Of a stretch of DNA of 13,769 bases, positions 12,516-13,769 are shown one piece after another. The notes under the pieces are model-generated. The model saw only the letters and a program-made list of their open reading frames with translations, searched no databases and was not told the DNA's origin. A program made the translations under genes and the position numbers. The DNA comes from Methylophaga sp. (lineage in GTDB: Bacteria > Pseudomonadota > Gammaproteobacteria > Nitrosococcales > Methylophagaceae): assembly GCF_030651745.1 (NCBI RefSeq), contig NZ_JAUSCC010000101.1:1-13769 (forward strand), read 5' to 3'. Position 1 is the stretch's first letter, and the number at the start of each line of letters is the position of its first letter.

Positions 12516-13661
12516 ATGACTCGTGGTTTAATTCTGTTTTTATGTTTTTTGTTGCCTTTAAACCTTGCTGCTGAGCCTTCGTCTGCAAAAAAGTTAGAGG
12601 CTGTTCGGGGTGAAATCTCAGCACTGGATAAGAACATAAATCTTAATAAAAAAACCCAGGCCGAATTGCAGCAGCAGTTAAAAACGCAAAGCCTTAAAGT
12701 CTCTGAGATCAATCGGGAATTAAACAAGCTAAAACAGTCGATTGCCGTTAAAGATGATGAGTTACTTAATCTGCAGCTTGAACAGGGACTTACTGAAAAG
12801 CAACAGGCCCAGCAGCTGGAAGCTTTGAATCAACAAATCCGTTCTGCATTTATGAATGCACAACCCAGCTATCTGAAGATTCTGCTATCGGAACAATCTC
12901 CGGAACGCGTCAGTCGCAGCAATACTTATTACCGTTATTTTCATACTGCTCGGCAGCAGCAAATAGAAGCCTTACAAACCACTCTGCTGAACCTTACTGA
13001 ACAGGAAAAGGCCATATACGCAGTAAAGAAAAATCTCAGTGAGCTTGAACAACAGCAATTAGCTCAACAGGAAGCCTTAAAACAGCAGACGGCTGAGCGG
13101 GAAAGCACTCTCGCGGCATTAAACAAGAAAATTTCCGGGCAAGATGCTCAACTCACGGCATTGAGGCAAGAAGAGAAAGATTTACAGTCTTTATTAGACG
13201 CTCTTGCCAAAAAAGCCGCTCAAAGACCTCCACCAGCGGTTGCCGTGAAACCAAGTGAACGTTTTTCGAGTCAGAGTGGAAAGCTACAGTGGCCTTTAAC
13301 CGGAAAAATCCTGGCAAGCTATGGTAGCCAACGTAATCTTGATAAACTCAGCTGGAAAGGCATACTGATAGCCTCCGACAAAGGAACGTCAGTTAAAGCA
13401 AGTGCAGATGGACGAGTGGTGTTTGCCGACTGGATGAAAGGTTTTGGTTTGTTAATCATCATCGACCACGGCGAACAGTTCATGACACTTTATGGCAATA
13501 ATGACAGCCTGCTTAAAAACACCGGAGACACGGTAAAAGCCGGCGACGTGATTGCACAAAGTGGTGACCAAGGTGTCAGACAAATCGCTGGATTATATTT
13601 TGAAGTACGTCATAAAGGCAGTCCGACCAATCCTATACAATGGCTGCGCAAGCAAGGTTAA
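12516..13661 (+). CDS. envC: Murein hydrolase activator EnvC
   Basis: A periplasmic divisome protein that activates the septal amidases AmiA/AmiB and is recruited by FtsEX. Of 381 residues (E. coli 419), 1-19 form a Sec signal peptide (MTRGLILFLCFLLPLNLAA, cut before EPSS). Residues 25-110 and 145-230 are long Gln/Leu/Lys-rich coiled coils flanking a short helical stretch, and a Pro-rich linker (236-243) leads to a LytM/M23 domain at about 257-378. All zinc ligands of an active M23 peptidase appear lost: WKGIL (280-284) replaces the HxGxD pattern, YGN (326-328) replaces YGH, and YFE (361-363) replaces HFE. Catalytic degeneration is the hallmark of EnvC, so this is an activator, not an enzyme. 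It starts 11 bp after gpmI without a clear Shine-Dalgarno and precedes a ctp-type gene. Confidence 0.95.
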   Translation: MTRGLILFLCFLLPLNLAAEPSSAKKLEAVRGEISALDKNINLNKKTQAELQQQLKTQSLKVSEINRELNKLKQSIAVKDDELLNLQLEQGLTEKQQAQQLEALNQQIRSAFMNAQPSYLKILLSEQSPERVSRSNTYYRYFHTARQQQIEALQTTLLNLTEQEKAIYAVKKNLSELEQQQLAQQEALKQQTAERESTLAALNKKISGQDAQLTALRQEEKDLQSLLDALAKKAAQRPPPAVAVKPSERFSSQSGKLQWPLTGKILASYGSQRNLDKLSWKGILIASDKGTSVKASADGRVVFADWMKGFGLLIIIDHGEQFMTLYGNNDSLLKNTGDTVKAGDVIAQSGDQGVRQIAGLYFEVRHKGSPTNPIQWLRKQG

Positions 13662-13685
13662 CTAGAAATAAGGAATGAAGTTCAT

Positions 13686-13769
13686 ATGCGCTTTTTGAAA
13701 CGTGATTTTGCGCTGGTAACAGCGGGTGTCATTATCGGCATCACATTGATTTTTGGCCAAATGGTGTTA
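13686..13769 (+). CDS. Probable C-terminal processing peptidase (S41 family), N-terminal fragment
   Basis: Only 28 codons are present; the gene runs off the window. They encode MRFLKRDF followed by a hydrophobic stretch (ALVTAGVIIGITLIFG), a signal peptide or membrane anchor. AAGGA about 11 bases upstream and the 24-bp gap after envC support a real start in the same operon. S41/Ctp proteases usually follow envC in gammaproteobacteria, often with this kind of short basic-hydrophobic N-terminus. The identification therefore rests mainly on position, since no catalytic domain can be seen. Confidence 0.6.
   Translation, partial: MRFLKRDFALVTAGVIIGITLIFGQMVL

Noticed and set aside
12516..13661. 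envC as an active M23 endopeptidase
   Set aside because: The positions of the zinc ligands are replaced (W280, L284, N328, Y361), so an amidase activator is the right reading.
1..13769. Mobile element, CRISPR array, prophage, tRNA or rRNA
   Set aside because: No transposase, integrase, direct-repeat array, terminal repeats or RNA-gene sequence was seen; the gene order is conserved core chromosome.

Overview
This window looks like a core-chromosome segment of a gammaproteobacterium with moderate GC content. It carries the rpsU–(yqeY)–dnaG–rpoD macromolecular-synthesis operon divergent from tsaD. It also carries the yibN–grxC–secB–gpsA block divergent from gpmI–envC–ctp, as in enteric bacteria. 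Having yqeY between rpsU and dnaG, an ArsR regulator between yibN and gpmI, and an unknown lipoprotein where enterics have cysE points away from Enterobacteriaceae. A Thiotrichales/Methylophaga-like lineage is a tentative inference from overall protein flavour only. I see no IS element, phage gene, CRISPR array, tRNA or rRNA, and there is no gene-free stretch longer than about 160 bases.

Layout. Positions 1-2756 (minus): rpoD (N-terminus only), dnaG, yqeY and rpsU, transcribed leftward from a promoter near 2800. Each internal junction carries a short perfect inverted repeat, and two of these swallow the start codons of yqeY and dnaG. Positions 2909-3925 (plus): tsaD (tRNA t6A), convergent with and overlapping plsY (minus, 3917-4513). 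Positions 4590-5467 (plus): folB and folK, overlapping by ATGA. folK's 3' end overlaps convergent folM (minus, 5399-6118) by 69 bp, so three pterin/folate genes meet here. Positions 6135-7298 (plus): a MidA/NDUFAF7-type methyltransferase that starts only 16 bp from folM. A strong hairpin terminator at about 7306-7327 separates it from the next block.

Positions 7346-10810 (minus): arsR-type regulator, membrane rhodanese yibN, glutaredoxin grxC, chaperone secB, gpsA and a coiled-coil lipoprotein, with short gaps suggesting one operon. The ArsR protein has two cysteines 66 residues apart, the spacing of the persulfide-sensing BigR/SqrR repressors, and it sits beside a rhodanese. This is the best candidate for an under-described system here: sulfane-sulfur control of a rhodanese/glutaredoxin/SecB operon and perhaps of divergent gpmI. 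Positions 10972-13769 (plus): gpmI, envC (degenerate LytM amidase activator) and the start of a ctp-type protease.

Functionally the window is housekeeping: transcription and replication initiation, translation, tRNA modification, phospholipid precursor synthesis (gpsA and plsY catalyse two steps of the same pathway), folate/pterin synthesis, protein export, thiol redox, glycolysis and septal peptidoglycan splitting. The unusual parts are regulatory and architectural.
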